From NCBI GenBank assembly GCA_036268355.1, contig DATAUG010000149.1:1-60977 (forward strand): DNA of 60,977 nucleotides. The letters run 5' to 3'. Each line of letters begins with the position of its first letter. Within the stretch, counting starts at the first letter, position 1. The DNA is from DASQPJ01 sp036268355. GTDB taxonomy: Bacteria; Actinomycetota; Actinomycetes; Sporichthyales; Sporichthyaceae. The notes beneath the pieces are model-generated. The model ran no database searches and was not told the origin of the DNA. It was given only the letters and a program-made list of their open reading frames with translations. The translations under genes were made by a program, and so were the position numbers. Positions 1-9,362 of the stretch are shown one piece after another.

Positions 1-204
1 CGTGCCCGCTGTGCCAGTCCCGCCTTGACCGTCGAGGCCCGCGTCCACGACATCAACCGTTCCCGGTCCCCGTCCCGCAAACCCAGTACCGCTGCACGCA
101 TGAGCCATTGTCCCGAACCCAACCGTTCAGAGACTATTGCACACGCCACTAGCTCGGCCGACCTGTCTGATGGCCCGTCAGCTACGGTCGGCGCAGATCC
201 TCGG

Positions 205-3200
205 TCATGTCGTGATGTGCACCGCGAGCAGTACGGCGTCGTCACCACCGGGCGCGTGCTCGAGCAGTCGGTCGCACAGTTGCGCCACCGACTGCCCGGC
301 CATTTCCACGGCCCGTTCGCACAACTCGGTGGTGCTGTCGGTCAGGTTGACCCCGCGGCGTTCGATGAGCCCGTCGGTGTAGAGCAGCAGGGTGGACCCG
401 GGTTGCAGGGACACGGTCGCGGTTGGATGGGGGGCGGCGTGCCCGGGGACCAGGGCTATCCCGGTGGGCTGATCGAGCAGCTGCGCCGTTGCGCCGCCGG
501 GTGCGATCAACAGCGGCGGCGGGTGCCCGGCACGGGCCCAGGCCAGCTCCCAGGACTGTTCGGTTCGGGTGAGCCGGGCGATGACCACGGTGGCGAACTT
601 GGTCATGCGCAGCGATCGGTTGGCCGCGGCCAACCGATCCAGGAGCGCTCCCGGGGTGCTGTCGGGATCGTCGGTGGCCAGGGTGCGCAGCGCGGCGCGT
701 AGCTGCCCCATCGCGGCCGCGGCGGTGATGTCGTGGCCGACGACGTCGCCGACGGCCAGCATCAGGTGCCCCGGGCCGACCTCGACGGCGTCGTACCAGT
801 CGCCGCCGACCTCGTCGTGCCCGGCCGGGCTGTAGCGCCCGCAGAGTTCCAGGCCGGGAACCCTCGGGGTGGGCGACAACAGCGCTTGCTGCAGGACCAG
901 CGCGGTCTGGCGGCTGTGCTGGTAGGACAGGCCGTGTTCCAACGCGATCGCTGCGTAGCCGGTGATCTGCGCGATGATCGCCAGATCGGGCGGGTCCCAG
1001 GGCGCGCGGTCGTGGCACATGCCGAATGCCGCAACGGCCACCACCAGGCCGTCGACCAGGACCGGGGAGAGCACCACGTGATTCAGGCCGGTGCGGAACG
1101 TCGCGCCGGTACCGGTGCGGGTCGCCCACTCCGGCACCGCGGGGGTCGGGATCCGGTCGGTGAGCAGCCGCCCCTGGCGGACGGTCTCGGTGATCGGGTC
1201 GCCTTCGTACCAGGCCAGCCCGGCCTGCAACGGTGCGGCCTGCACCCCGGGAATGATCTGTGAGCTGACCCGTTCGGTGATCACCGGCAGCTCGGGCATC
1301 ACCCCCGGCGGCACCGGCCTGGCCAGCACATGAACGCTGGAGAAGTCGGCCAGTTCCGGCACCACCGACGCCGACAGCGCCCGCAACTGGTCGGCCGGGT
1401 CCAGGCGCCTGTTGATCGCGGCCAGCGCCGCCGAGAGCAACCGGTGGCGGCGGGACTCGGCGCGGATCTGTTCGGTGCGCATCGCGCGGCCCAACGCCTG
1501 GGCAGCGAGGTCGCCCACCGTGGTCAGGAACAACCGCTCGGCGGCGTCGAACTCCCGCGCGGCCCAGTAGCCGACCGACAGGATCGCGATCAGCTCGCCC
1601 TCGACCAGCAGCGGCAGACGTGCGACGGCCTCGGCGCGGGCCGCCTCGTACTGCTCGTCGCCGGCCTCGATCCCGTAGCGGCCACGGGTCTTCTCGGCTG
1701 TGGACATGAACACCGGCAGTTTGGTCGCGGCCACCTCGGCCAGCGAGGTGGGGGCGTCCAGGTCCAATTCGGGCTGGCGCTGCCGATGGTGGTCCGGAGT
1801 GCCGCTCACCCGGATGACCCGGGCCACCTTGCGTTCGGTGTCGATCTCGCGCAATGAGAACGCGTCGCAGGAGGTGGCCCGTTGCACGTGCTCGGCCAGT
1901 ACCGCCGTCACGTCGTCGACCGTCTGCGCCTGGACCAGCGCGGCAGCCAACCCGCCGAGGCGCCGCGCCCGGTCGGCGTCGCGAGCCAGCCATTCGGTCC
2001 GCATCGCCCGGCCCAGGGCCTGGGCGGCCAGATCCGCGATCGTGGTCAGGAACAATCGCTCGGCCGCGTCGAACTCCCGCGGCGCCCGGTAGCCGACCGA
2101 CAGGATCGCGATCAGCTCATCCTCGACCAGCAGCGGCAACCGGGCCATGGCCGAGAGCCGGGCCGCCTCGAAGTGCTCTACATCGTCGCTCCCGTAACGG
2201 CAGGCGTACTCCTGCGCCGAGGCCAGAAACACCGGTGACCGCGCGGTCACCACTTCCGCGATCGTGCTGGGCACGCCCAGGGGGACATCGGTGAACCGGT
2301 CGGCGTAGTCGCTTCCGGTGCCGCCCATCAGGATCGCCCGGGCCACACCCTGCTCCGGGTCCACCTCGCGCAAGGAGAACTTCTGGCAAGCCGTGGCTTG
2401 CTGCACCTGCTCGGCCAGCACCTGCGCCACCTGTGCCGACGTCTGCGTCCGGGCCAGGACCGCAGCCAGGTCGGCCAGGCGCTGCGTCCGCTGCGCGTCG
2501 CGAGCCAGCCGTTCGGTGCGCATGGCCCGGCCCAGGGCCTGGGCGGCGAGGTCGGCCACCGTGGTCAGGAACAACCGTTCCGACGCGTCGAACTCCCGCG
2601 GCGCCCGGTAGCCGACCGACAGGATCCCGATCAGCTCACCCTCGACCAGCAACGGCAACCGCGCCAGCCCCTCGATCCGGGCCGCGTCGTGGTGCTCGAC
2701 AGCTCCACCGCCGTAACGGCGACGGTTGTCCTCGGCCGAGGACACGAAGACCGGCCTGCCGCCGGCGACGACCTCGGCCATCGCCGAGGGCAGGTCCAGG
2801 GGCACCTCGGCGAACCGGTCCTGGTAGCCCATCGGAATGCCGCCCAAACGCATCGCGCGGGCCACCGCCCGGCCGGCCACGACCTCACGCAGGGAGAAGG
2901 TCTGGCCGTTGACGGCCTGCTGCACGTGTTCGGCCAGGACCACGGTCACGTCCTCGACCGTCTGCGCCGCGACCAGGGCGGCGGCCAGCGCACCGACGCG
3001 TTGGGCCCGTTCGGCCGCGGCATCGGCGGCCGACCGGGCCGCGGTCTCGGCGCTGCGCAGCCGAACCTCGGACAAGCCCTCCCCCGAGTTCGACCACTCG
3101 CCGGGTGTACCCGACAGCGTTGCGGGATCGAGGACGTCCGGAGGTCCCGCCCCCTGCTGCCAGGCGCCGGAGGACTCGTCCTGCTCGATCACCCGCGCCA

Positions 3201-3210
3201 CCGCAGGCAC
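205..3210 (-). CDS. Multi-GAF sensor PP2C-type (SpoIIE/RsbU) phosphatase
   Basis: Predicted cytoplasmic signalling phosphatase of 1001 residues. It starts at the first GTG after an in-frame stop. Residues about 71-243, 244-417 and 418-592 are three near-identical GAF units, each ending in the same RLFLTT...DLAAQALGRAMRTE segment. A fourth, divergent GAF-like region follows (about 610-770). The C-terminus from about 785 is a SpoIIE-type PP2C domain with GGDWYDA, GDVVGHD and YTDGLIERRG, the metal-binding acidic motifs. The family dephosphorylates anti-anti-sigma factors and so controls alternative sigma factors. No kinase or STAS partner is adjacent, so the target is unknown. No membrane segment is seen. 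Confidence 0.9.
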   Translation of the reverse strand: MPAVARVIEQDESSGAWQQGAGPPDVLDPATLSGTPGEWSNSGEGLSEVRLRSAETAARSAADAAAERAQRVGALAAALVAAQTVEDVTVVLAEHVQQAVNGQTFSLREVVAGRAVARAMRLGGIPMGYQDRFAEVPLDLPSAMAEVVAGGRPVFVSSAEDNRRRYGGGAVEHHDAARIEGLARLPLLVEGELIGILSVGYRAPREFDASERLFLTTVADLAAQALGRAMRTERLARDAQRTQRLADLAAVLARTQTSAQVAQVLAEQVQQATACQKFSLREVDPEQGVARAILMGGTGSDYADRFTDVPLGVPSTIAEVVTARSPVFLASAQEYACRYGSDDVEHFEAARLSAMARLPLLVEDELIAILSVGYRAPREFDAAERLFLTTIADLAAQALGRAMRTEWLARDADRARRLGGLAAALVQAQTVDDVTAVLAEHVQRATSCDAFSLREIDTERKVARVIRVSGTPDHHRQRQPELDLDAPTSLAEVAATKLPVFMSTAEKTRGRYGIEAGDEQYEAARAEAVARLPLLVEGELIAILSVGYWAAREFDAAERLFLTTVGDLAAQALGRAMRTEQIRAESRRHRLLSAALAAINRRLDPADQLRALSASVVPELADFSSVHVLARPVPPGVMPELPVITERVSSQIIPGVQAAPLQAGLAWYEGDPITETVRQGRLLTDRIPTPAVPEWATRTGTGATFRTGLNHVVLSPVLVDGLVVAVAAFGMCHDRAPWDPPDLAIIAQITGYAAIALEHGLSYQHSRQTALVLQQALLSPTPRVPGLELCGRYSPAGHDEVGGDWYDAVEVGPGHLMLAVGDVVGHDITAAAAMGQLRAALRTLATDDPDSTPGALLDRLAAANRSLRMTKFATVVIARLTRTEQSWELAWARAGHPPPLLIAPGGATAQLLDQPTGIALVPGHAAPHPTATVSLQPGSTLLLYTDGLIERRGVNLTDSTTELCERAVEMAGQSVAQLCDRLLEHAPGGDDAVLLAVHITT

Positions 3211-3803
3211 CCGAGCGGATGCCCCGACCGTGCGGCTTCAACCCCGGCCGTGATCAACCCCCGACGCCGCAGGGCACGTCCACCGAAATCCCTTCGACCC
3301 ACGATCACTGATCAGGTCGGGCGGCTAATTATCAATGCGCACGAAAGTAGCTCGACCAGCACAGCTTTCAGACCTGCAGAAGGAGCTACTTTCGGGTGCG
3401 GTTGGTAACGATCAGCACAGTGGGTTGTTCCTCGCCCGAACTATCCCACAGGCGCATCCGGCCGGCAGAGCGTGATCGCTCGCGCACACACTGTAGGTAG
3501 CGCTCCGCGGCGGCCCGGCGCTTGCCCGATGTGGGACACCCTTCGTGGCGCCTTCCCACGCGGCACCAACGGACAGAGCGTCAGACGAGACGTGCCGAGG
3601 GTTGCGCCACGAGGCAACGCCCCGCTCGCGACCGTCGGCGGACGTCGGCGTTGCGACGCCGGGGCCCTGCCTGCCCGGCAGATCCGCCGACTCGACGACC
3701 GTTGCCCTGACTACCGGGCGCCGCGTCCGCAGGACCGTGCTCGGATGTGGTTGATGCGCCCCGCGCCGACAGTGCACAAGTGCGGCCAACTGTCGGCTCG
3801 GGG
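3211..3803. other. Intergenic stretch, no supported gene
   Basis: About 590 bases between the phosphatase start and the small SH3-like gene. Open frames here have arginine-rich, low-information translations and no convincing ribosome site. The only structure I see is the inverted repeat at 3342-3394. Confidence 0.5.
3342..3394. repeat. Perfect 11-bp inverted repeat, 31-nt spacer
   Basis: CGAAAGTAGCT at 3342-3352 is matched exactly in reverse complement by AGCTACTTTCG at 3384-3394. It lies about 130 bp upstream of the phosphatase start. It could be an operator with two half sites, or a long-loop hairpin; there is no U-tract for a terminator. Confidence 0.6.
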
Positions 3804-4034
3804 TCAAAGACGTTGCAACTTGTTGTTCGGCAGCCCGATCCGTCGGGTCTCCGAACCGAAGTTCACCGCCACCTCGCTGGTGCCGACGACGGAGATCACC
3901 GTGCCGACCCCATAGCGGTCATGGGTCACCCGGTCGTTGACCGCGTAGACCTCCGGAGGGGGCAGCTCTGGTTCGGGCTTGTTGAACGGACTTCCGGGAG
4001 GGCGTCGGTGCACGTTCCCGTTCGGAGGTTTCAT
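3804..4034 (-). CDS. Small SH3/tudor-like conserved protein (76 aa)
   Basis: The N-terminal 28 residues are Pro/Asn-rich and probably disordered. The rest (VNDRVTHDRYGVGTVISV... to the end) resembles the short beta-barrel found at the C-terminus of UvrD/PcrA-type helicases and in small actinobacterial proteins, with the VTHDxxGxGTV signature. A nucleic-acid or protein docking role is likely but not shown. ATG start with GGAGG about 10 bases upstream. It stands alone, in the same orientation as the hyp operon whose last gene ends 317 bp upstream. Confidence 0.7.
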   Translation of the reverse strand: MKPPNGNVHRRPPGSPFNKPEPELPPPEVYAVNDRVTHDRYGVGTVISVVGTSEVAVNFGSETRRIGLPNNKLQRL

Positions 4035-4351
4035 GCCACCACTCTGGACCTGATCGCGTAACGGCTCGCCACGACGTCCAGTTTAGGTGGTCGACGACCC
4101 AGATTCGCACCGCCGAGCATCCCCGGCCCTGTTGTGGCGTCGGCCGTCCGGGGCTTGATCTTGCCTGGCCGGCGACCACGATCACCGGGGGTGATCTCCC
4201 AAACGCAATCTGCTGAGCTGGATCGTCCCGGCGGAGGCTCAGTTGGTGGGCGGCGCGGGCGTGAGCGGGTGACCGCCGGCCTGCCGCGGATCGCGACCCG
4301 CCCGATATTTCCCCGCCCGCGGGTAACTGTCTGATCCGTCCTGTTGCTCGA
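4035..4351. other. Intergenic, 3' of hyp operon
   Basis: About 317 bases between the end of hypE and the small SH3-like gene. I see no gene and no strong terminator hairpin. Confidence 0.5.
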
Positions 4352-5434
4352 TCAGCAGATCCTCGGCAGTTGTTCCCCGAGCGGCAGGTCCACCACACGG
4401 GTGGCACCGAAGGCTGTCCGAGCGACCACCATCCCGGGATGATCCGCGACGCATTCGCCGATCATCACCGCCTCGGCACCGGCCGGGTTGGCCCGCATCG
4501 CTGCGAGCACGGCCTGCGCCCGGGCCGCCGGGACGAAGGCGACCAGCTTCCCCTCGTTGGCCACGTACATCGGGTCCAGCCCGAGCAGGGCGCACGCGTT
4601 GGCCACCTCGGCCGGGACCGGGATCGCGCGTTCCTCGAGATGGACGCCTACCCCGGCGGCCGCCGCGATCTCGTTCAACGACGTCGCCAACCCACCCCGG
4701 GTGGGGTCGCGCAGGACATGGATGTCCGGTGCGACGGCGAGCATCGCCGCGACGAGCCCGTGCAGCGCCGCGGTGTCGCTGACGATCCGGGTCCCGAACT
4801 CCAAGCCCTCCCGCACGCTCATGATTGCCATTCCGTGCAGGCCGATCGGCCCGCTGACGATCACCACGTCGCCGACCGTCGCCCGATCCGGCCGGATGTC
4901 CACGCCGTCGGGCACCAATCCGATGCCCGCGGTGTTCACGTAGATCTGGTCGCCGTGACCGGCGTCCACCACCTTCGTGTCGCCGGTGACGATGCGCACC
5001 CCGGCCGCGCGGGCGGCGGCACCCATCGCCTGGGCCACCTGGCCGACCACGGCGAGATCGGTGCCCTCCTCGAGCACGAAGCCGCAGGAGAGGAAGGCCG
5101 GGACCGCGCCGCTGCAGGCGAGGTCGTTCACGGTGCCGTTGACCGCGAGTTCCCCGATCGAGCCGCCGGGGAAGAACAGCGGACGCACCACGAAGGTGTC
5201 GGTGGAGAAGGCGATCCGGGCTCCGCCGAGGCGGAGGACCGCGGAGTCGGCCAATGCCGGCGCCTGCTCGCCCGAAAATGCCGGCAGGAACAGGTGCTCC
5301 ACCAACTCCGCGGACAACTGCCCGCCGCCGCCGTGGCCCATCACGACCTTCGGACTGCTGCGCAGCGGCAACGGGCAGGCCCAGGTCGCCGGGTCCAGAG
5401 GGTGTCTCACGTGGCCAGTCGCCACGTGAGGCAC
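4352..5434 (-). CDS. hypE: Hydrogenase maturation protein HypE (carbamoyl dehydratase)
   Basis: HypE receives a carbamoyl group on its C-terminal Cys from HypF and dehydrates it to thiocyanate, the source of the active-site CN ligands. The protein has the AIR-synthase/PurM-like fold: KVVMGHGGGG near the N-terminus, TGDTKVVDAGHGDQ mid-protein (ATP site), RDPTRGGLATSLNEIA, and it ends in PRIC, so the essential terminal Cys is intact. The GTG at 5434 gives 360 residues. Family members usually begin near LDPATWxCP, so a start a few codons later is possible. The first codons lie inside the hairpin at 5400-5436. Last gene of the huc-hyp operon, 18 bp after hypD. Confidence 0.95.
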   Translation of the reverse strand: MPHVATGHVRHPLDPATWACPLPLRSSPKVVMGHGGGGQLSAELVEHLFLPAFSGEQAPALADSAVLRLGGARIAFSTDTFVVRPLFFPGGSIGELAVNGTVNDLACSGAVPAFLSCGFVLEEGTDLAVVGQVAQAMGAAARAAGVRIVTGDTKVVDAGHGDQIYVNTAGIGLVPDGVDIRPDRATVGDVVIVSGPIGLHGMAIMSVREGLEFGTRIVSDTAALHGLVAAMLAVAPDIHVLRDPTRGGLATSLNEIAAAAGVGVHLEERAIPVPAEVANACALLGLDPMYVANEGKLVAFVPAARAQAVLAAMRANPAGAEAVMIGECVADHPGMVVARTAFGATRVVDLPLGEQLPRIC

Positions 5435-5436
5435 CC
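5400..5436. repeat. Strong hairpin at hypD/hypE junction
   Basis: Arms GGGTGTCTCACGTGGC (5400-5415) and GCCACGTGAGGCACCC (5421-5436) pair at 15 of 16 positions around a 5-nt loop. The stem covers the first codons of hypE. In the operon mRNA it could limit hypE translation, stop exonucleases, or be a REP-like element. Confidence 0.75.
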
Positions 5437-5452
5437 TCTTGGCACCGATGGC

Positions 5453-6580
5453 TCAGCCAACGCTGCTCACCTCCCGGTCTGCCTTGGGCCGCGGGGTCAG
5501 CCGGCGGTAGAGGTAGTACGCGGCGCAGGCGCCCTCGCTGGACACCATCGTCGCGCCCAGCGGATTGCGTGGCGTGCACTTCGTACCGAAGGCCGCGCAC
5601 TCGTGCGGCTTGATGAATCCCTGCAGCACCTCGCCGCTGCGGCAGACCGGCGACTCGGCAACCACGATGCCGGACACCTCGAAGCGGTGCTCCGCGTCGT
5701 ACTTCCGGTAGCGCGGCGCGAGTCGCCATCCGCTGGCCGGGATGGTGCCGATGCCACGCCAACCGCGGTCGGTGACCTCGAACACCTCGTCCAGCAGGGC
5801 TTGCGCCGCGGGGTTCCCGGCCGCCGGAACCGCACGTTCGTAGGCGTTCTCCAGCACGGCTTCGCCGCGTTCCAGTTGGCGGACCGTCCGGCGGATGCCT
5901 TCCAGGATGTCCAACGGCTCGAAGCCGGTGACCACGATCGGCACGCCGAACCGTTCCACCAGTGGCGGGTACTGGGCGGTGCCCATCACGCTGCACACGT
6001 GGCCCGCGGCCAGGAACGCCTGCACGCGACAGTTCGGCGCGGACATGATCGCCTCGATCGCCGGCGGGACAAGCACGTGGGAGACGAGCATGCTGAAGTT
6101 CTCGATCCCCCGACGGGCGGCCTGATGGACCGTCATCGCGTTCGGTGGCGCGGTGGTCTCGAAACCGATCCCGAAGAACACGACCTGGCGTTCGGGGTTC
6201 TCGACAGCCAACCGCAAGGCGTCCAGCGGCGAGTACACCACCCGGACGTCGCCGCCCTCGCTCTTGACCTGGAAAAGATCCCGGTCGCTGCCCGGCACCC
6301 GGAGCATGTCGCCGAACGAGCAGAAGATGACGCCGGGACGCGTGGCGATCTCCAGGGCCTTGTCGATGAGTTCGAGCGGCGTGACGCAGACCGGGCAGCC
6401 GGGACCGTGTATCAACTCGACCTGATCGGCAATCAGTTGATCTATCCCATGGCGGATTATCGAGTGGGTCTGCCCCCCACAGACCTCCATGATCGACCAA
6501 CGTCGAGTGGCGACCGAGTGGATGTCGTCCACCAGATTCCGGGCCAGTTCCGGGTCGTTGAACTCCTCGAGGTACCTCAC
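5453..6580 (-). CDS. hypD: Hydrogenase maturation protein HypD
   Basis: HypD is the Fe-S scaffold protein that, with HypC, assembles the Fe(CN)2CO unit of [NiFe] hydrogenase. The 375-residue sequence has the expected motifs: MEVCGGQTHSI near residue 35, HGPGCPVCVTP near 60, GFETTAPPNA near 130, and a C-terminal cluster-binding part with FGTKCTPRNP and EGACAAYY. GTG start overlapping the hypC stop by 4 bp (GTGA), which indicates translational coupling. Length and motifs are normal. Confidence 0.96.
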   Translation of the reverse strand: MRYLEEFNDPELARNLVDDIHSVATRRWSIMEVCGGQTHSIIRHGIDQLIADQVELIHGPGCPVCVTPLELIDKALEIATRPGVIFCSFGDMLRVPGSDRDLFQVKSEGGDVRVVYSPLDALRLAVENPERQVVFFGIGFETTAPPNAMTVHQAARRGIENFSMLVSHVLVPPAIEAIMSAPNCRVQAFLAAGHVCSVMGTAQYPPLVERFGVPIVVTGFEPLDILEGIRRTVRQLERGEAVLENAYERAVPAAGNPAAQALLDEVFEVTDRGWRGIGTIPASGWRLAPRYRKYDAEHRFEVSGIVVAESPVCRSGEVLQGFIKPHECAAFGTKCTPRNPLGATMVSSEGACAAYYLYRRLTPRPKADREVSSVG

Positions 6581-6891
6581 GGCCTGCTCCTCTCCTCGAG
6601 CGCCTCATCTCCTGGCATGCCGGCCTCGGCCGCCGCCCGGGCCCACGCGTCGCCGAACTCCGCCTCCAGTTCGCCCATCTGCTGGAACAGTGCCAACGTC
6701 TCCAGGGCGGAACTCTCGTCGAGTCGCTGCAACGCGAATCCGACGTGCACGATCGTGTACTCCCCGACCTGCAGGTCGGGGACGAATTCCAGGCACACCT
6801 CCTTGAGCACGCCGCCGAAATCCACCTCGGCCATGCGGGTGTCGGTGGACTGCCAGATGCGGGTCACCTTTCCCGGGACCGCGAGGCACAT
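6577..6891 (-). CDS. hypC: Hydrogenase maturation chaperone HypC
   Basis: HypC chaperones the iron-ligand complex between HypD and the large-subunit precursor. The protein starts MCLAVPGKV, with the essential Cys2. It then has the small OB-like barrel (VDFGGVLKEVCLEFVPDLQVGEYTIVHVGFA) and an acidic helical tail. At 104 residues it is slightly longer than typical HypC (75-95), the extra being the C-terminal helix. ATG start about 45 bp after hypF; its 3' end overlaps hypD. Confidence 0.96.
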   Translation of the reverse strand: MCLAVPGKVTRIWQSTDTRMAEVDFGGVLKEVCLEFVPDLQVGEYTIVHVGFALQRLDESSALETLALFQQMGELEAEFGDAWARAAAEAGMPGDEALEERSRP

Positions 6892-6936
6892 GGGCCGAAC
6901 TCCTCTCGATTGGCGGACGTCGGACGGCGCGCGAGG

Positions 6937-9267
6937 TCAGGGTGGGACCCGGGCGGCGACGACCAGTTGGCCCAGCGCCAGACCGGCGTCGCTGGGTGGA
7001 ACCAGTCGGTGCCGCAGCACCCGGAACCCGACGGCCTCCAGCGACTGCGTGCAAAGGGTGGTGAGCAGGGCGTTGAGGAACACCCCGCCGGACAGGGCGA
7101 CGGTTCGGGGTCCGTCGGGGTCGCGCAGCTCGACCGCGGTCCGGACCACCAGGTCGGCGACGGCGAGGTGGAAGCGGGCCCCGACCACGCCGGCGGGGAC
7201 GCCGTCCAGCACGTCCGCCGCGGCGGCGGCGAGGACCGGGGCGGGGTTGAGCACGGCCGGCGTGCCGGGGCGTATCTCGAAGCGGTACCCCTCGCCGGCC
7301 GACGGCAGTGCCTGGGCCGCCAACTCCTCGAACCGCATCGCCGCCTCGGCCTCGTAGGCGATCCGGTGACAGACCCCGGCCAGCGACGACATCGCGTCGA
7401 ACAGTCGGCCCATGCTGGACGTCGGCACACAGGCCAGGCCGGTCTGGACCTGACGGGCAATCAGATCGCGTTCGGTGGCGGAGCAGGCGGCCACCGCCGG
7501 CAGTGCGGGATCCCAGCTGACCCCGGCGGCACGCAGGTGCGACAGGGCCATCCGGCACGGGTTGCGGACCCCGGCGTCCCCGCCGGGCAGCGGCACGTAG
7601 GCCAGGTGGGCGGCGCGGGTGTAGCCCGCGTAGTCGGCGATCAGTGCCTCGCCACCCCACACGGCGCCGTCGTCGCCGTACCCGGTGCCGTCGAACGCGA
7701 AACCGAGGACCGGGGTCGCGCCGTCGTGTCCGTTCTCCGCCATGGCCGAGGCGATGTGGGCGTGGTGATGCTGCACCTTCACCACTGCTCGGCCCGCCGC
7801 CGATCGGATCGTCCATGCGGTGCTGCGGTACCCGGGGTGCGCATCGGCGGCCAGCAGGTCCGGGCGGACGCCGGTCAACGTGGCGAGATGACGGGTCGCC
7901 GTCTCGAAGGCGCGCAGCGTTGCCAGGTCGTCCATGTCCCCGACGTGGGCGGACAGCCACGCGTATCGGCCCTCGCCCACCGCAAAGGTGTTCTTGAGGT
8001 CGCCGCCCACTGCCAGCGCCGGCCGGATCTGGACCGGCAGCGCGATCGGCAGCGGCGCGTACCCGCGTGACCGGCGCACCGGCAATTGCCTACCGGCGGC
8101 CACCCGCACCACCGAGTCGTCGCACGGGACGTGGATCGGGCGGTCGTGGCTCAGCCAGGCGTCGGCGATTCCGGCCAGCCGCTCCCGGGCCGCGGCGTCT
8201 TCGGTCACGATCGGTTCGCCGGCGAGGTTCCCGCTGGTCATCACCAGCACCTGCGGGCCCGGGGGATCGCCGGGCAGGCCGAACAGCAGGTGATGCACCG
8301 GCGTGTACGGGAGCATGATCCCGACGTCGGGGTGCTGCGGAGCCACCCCGCTCGCCAGCAGGCGCTCGCCGGTGCTTGTTGTTGGCTTGTGCTCCTCGCT
8401 CGTTCCTCGCTCGTCGCAGTCGCTCACGGCAACGCGGCGCGGGGCCAGAACCACCGGGCGACGGGGATCGGTCAGCAGGTCGAGTTCGGCCTCGTCGAGC
8501 CGGGCGATCCGGTGCGCCACCGTGACATCGGCGACCATCACCGCGAACGGCTTGTCGCCCCGGTCCTTCCGCTTCCGCAGCGTGGTGACGGCGTTCTCGT
8601 TACCGGCGTCGCAGGCCAGGTGATAACCGCCGAGGCCTTTGACCGCCACGACGGCGCCGCCGGCCAACAGTTCCCGGGCACCGGCCAACGCCGTGTCGCC
8701 GCAGACCCCCGGCAGCCCGGGTTGCTCCAGCCTCAGCACCGGCCCGCAGTCGCGGCAGGCAACCGTCTGGGCGTGAAACCGGCGGTCCGCCGGGTCGGCG
8801 TACTCGCCCGCGCACACCCCGCACAGCGGCAGCTCGGCCATCGTCGTCGCCGGCCGGTCGTAGGGCAGGTCAACGATCACGGTGAACCGAGGGCCGCAGT
8901 TGGTGCAGCTGATGAACGCGTGCCGGTACCGCCGATCGGCCGGGTCGCGCATCTGGGCCAGGCAGTCCGCGCAGGTTGCCATGTCCGGCGACACCAACGT
9001 GCGGGCAGACCCGTCGCGAGACGTGGTGATCGTGAAGCCGGTTCCGCCGTCGCACGGGACCTGACGTTGCGTCACATCCGTTATCCGGGCGAGTGGCGGC
9101 GCGTCGGTGCGGAGCCGTTCGGTGAACCGGTCCAGAGCGGCCGGCCCGCCCTCCACCTCGACGACCACGCCGGCGGAGGTGTTCGCGACCGATCCGGACA
9201 GCGCCAGTTCGCGGGCGAGCGCGTAGACGAACGGGCGGAACCCGACGCCCTGAACCAGGCCACACAC
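6937..9267 (-). CDS. hypF: Carbamoyltransferase HypF (N-terminus uncertain)
   Basis: HypF makes carbamoyl-adenylate from carbamoyl phosphate and ATP and loads HypE. Domains in order: acylphosphatase (GLVQGVGFRPF), two zinc-finger pairs (CADC/CTNC and CGVC/CRDC), YrdC-like domain (VAVKGLGGYHLACDA), and Kae1-like carbamoyltransferase (VQHHHAHIASAM, FDGTGYGDDG, LSGGVFLNALL). The first canonical in-frame start, GTG 9267, would remove the first strand of the acylphosphatase domain. Family-like sequence (DGTRRRYRLLV) continues about 20 codons upstream without ATG, GTG or TTG. GGGAGG lies just before an in-frame ACG at 9325-9327. The YrdC domain is followed by an unusual insert encoded by the repeat at 8371-8427. 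Confidence 0.93.
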   Translation of the reverse strand: MCGLVQGVGFRPFVYALARELALSGSVANTSAGVVVEVEGGPAALDRFTERLRTDAPPLARITDVTQRQVPCDGGTGFTITTSRDGSARTLVSPDMATCADCLAQMRDPADRRYRHAFISCTNCGPRFTVIVDLPYDRPATTMAELPLCGVCAGEYADPADRRFHAQTVACRDCGPVLRLEQPGLPGVCGDTALAGARELLAGGAVVAVKGLGGYHLACDAGNENAVTTLRKRKDRGDKPFAVMVADVTVAHRIARLDEAELDLLTDPRRPVVLAPRRVAVSDCDERGTSEEHKPTTSTGERLLASGVAPQHPDVGIMLPYTPVHHLLFGLPGDPPGPQVLVMTSGNLAGEPIVTEDAAARERLAGIADAWLSHDRPIHVPCDDSVVRVAAGRQLPVRRSRGYAPLPIALPVQIRPALAVGGDLKNTFAVGEGRYAWLSAHVGDMDDLATLRAFETATRHLATLTGVRPDLLAADAHPGYRSTAWTIRSAAGRAVVKVQHHHAHIASAMAENGHDGATPVLGFAFDGTGYGDDGAVWGGEALIADYAGYTRAAHLAYVPLPGGDAGVRNPCRMALSHLRAAGVSWDPALPAVAACSATERDLIARQVQTGLACVPTSSMGRLFDAMSSLAGVCHRIAYEAEAAMRFEELAAQALPSAGEGYRFEIRPGTPAVLNPAPVLAAAAADVLDGVPAGVVGARFHLAVADLVVRTAVELRDPDGPRTVALSGGVFLNALLTTLCTQSLEAVGFRVLRHRLVPPSDAGLALGQLVVAARVPP
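8371..8427 (-). repeat. Dispersed repeat copy A, in frame within hypF
   Basis: In the coding direction this reads GTGAGCGACTGCGACGAGCG, then AGGAACGAGCGAGGAGCACA, then AGCCAACAACAAGCACC. It matches copy B at 32083-32155 closely after a 13-bp gap. It encodes about 19 polar residues (VSDCDERGTSEEHKPTTST) between LAPRRVA and the conserved LGIMLPYTP-like segment of HypF, where other family members have a short loop. Confidence 0.75.
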
Positions 9268-9362
9268 AAGTAGCCGGTACCGGCGGCGGGTGCCGTCGAC
9301 GGCGCTGTGACTGCCTTTGGTCGGCGTGACGACCTCCCGGGTGCGGCTGATCCGACGGATTT

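Noticed and set aside
3412..3807. 131-codon minus-strand frame in the 3.4-3.8 kb gap
   Set aside because: No ribosome site or motif; arginine-rich noise.
4239..9267. Very long open frames on both strands across the hyp genes
   Set aside because: They are shadows caused by high GC; translations are Arg/Gly/Pro-rich and the hyp genes explain the sequence fully.
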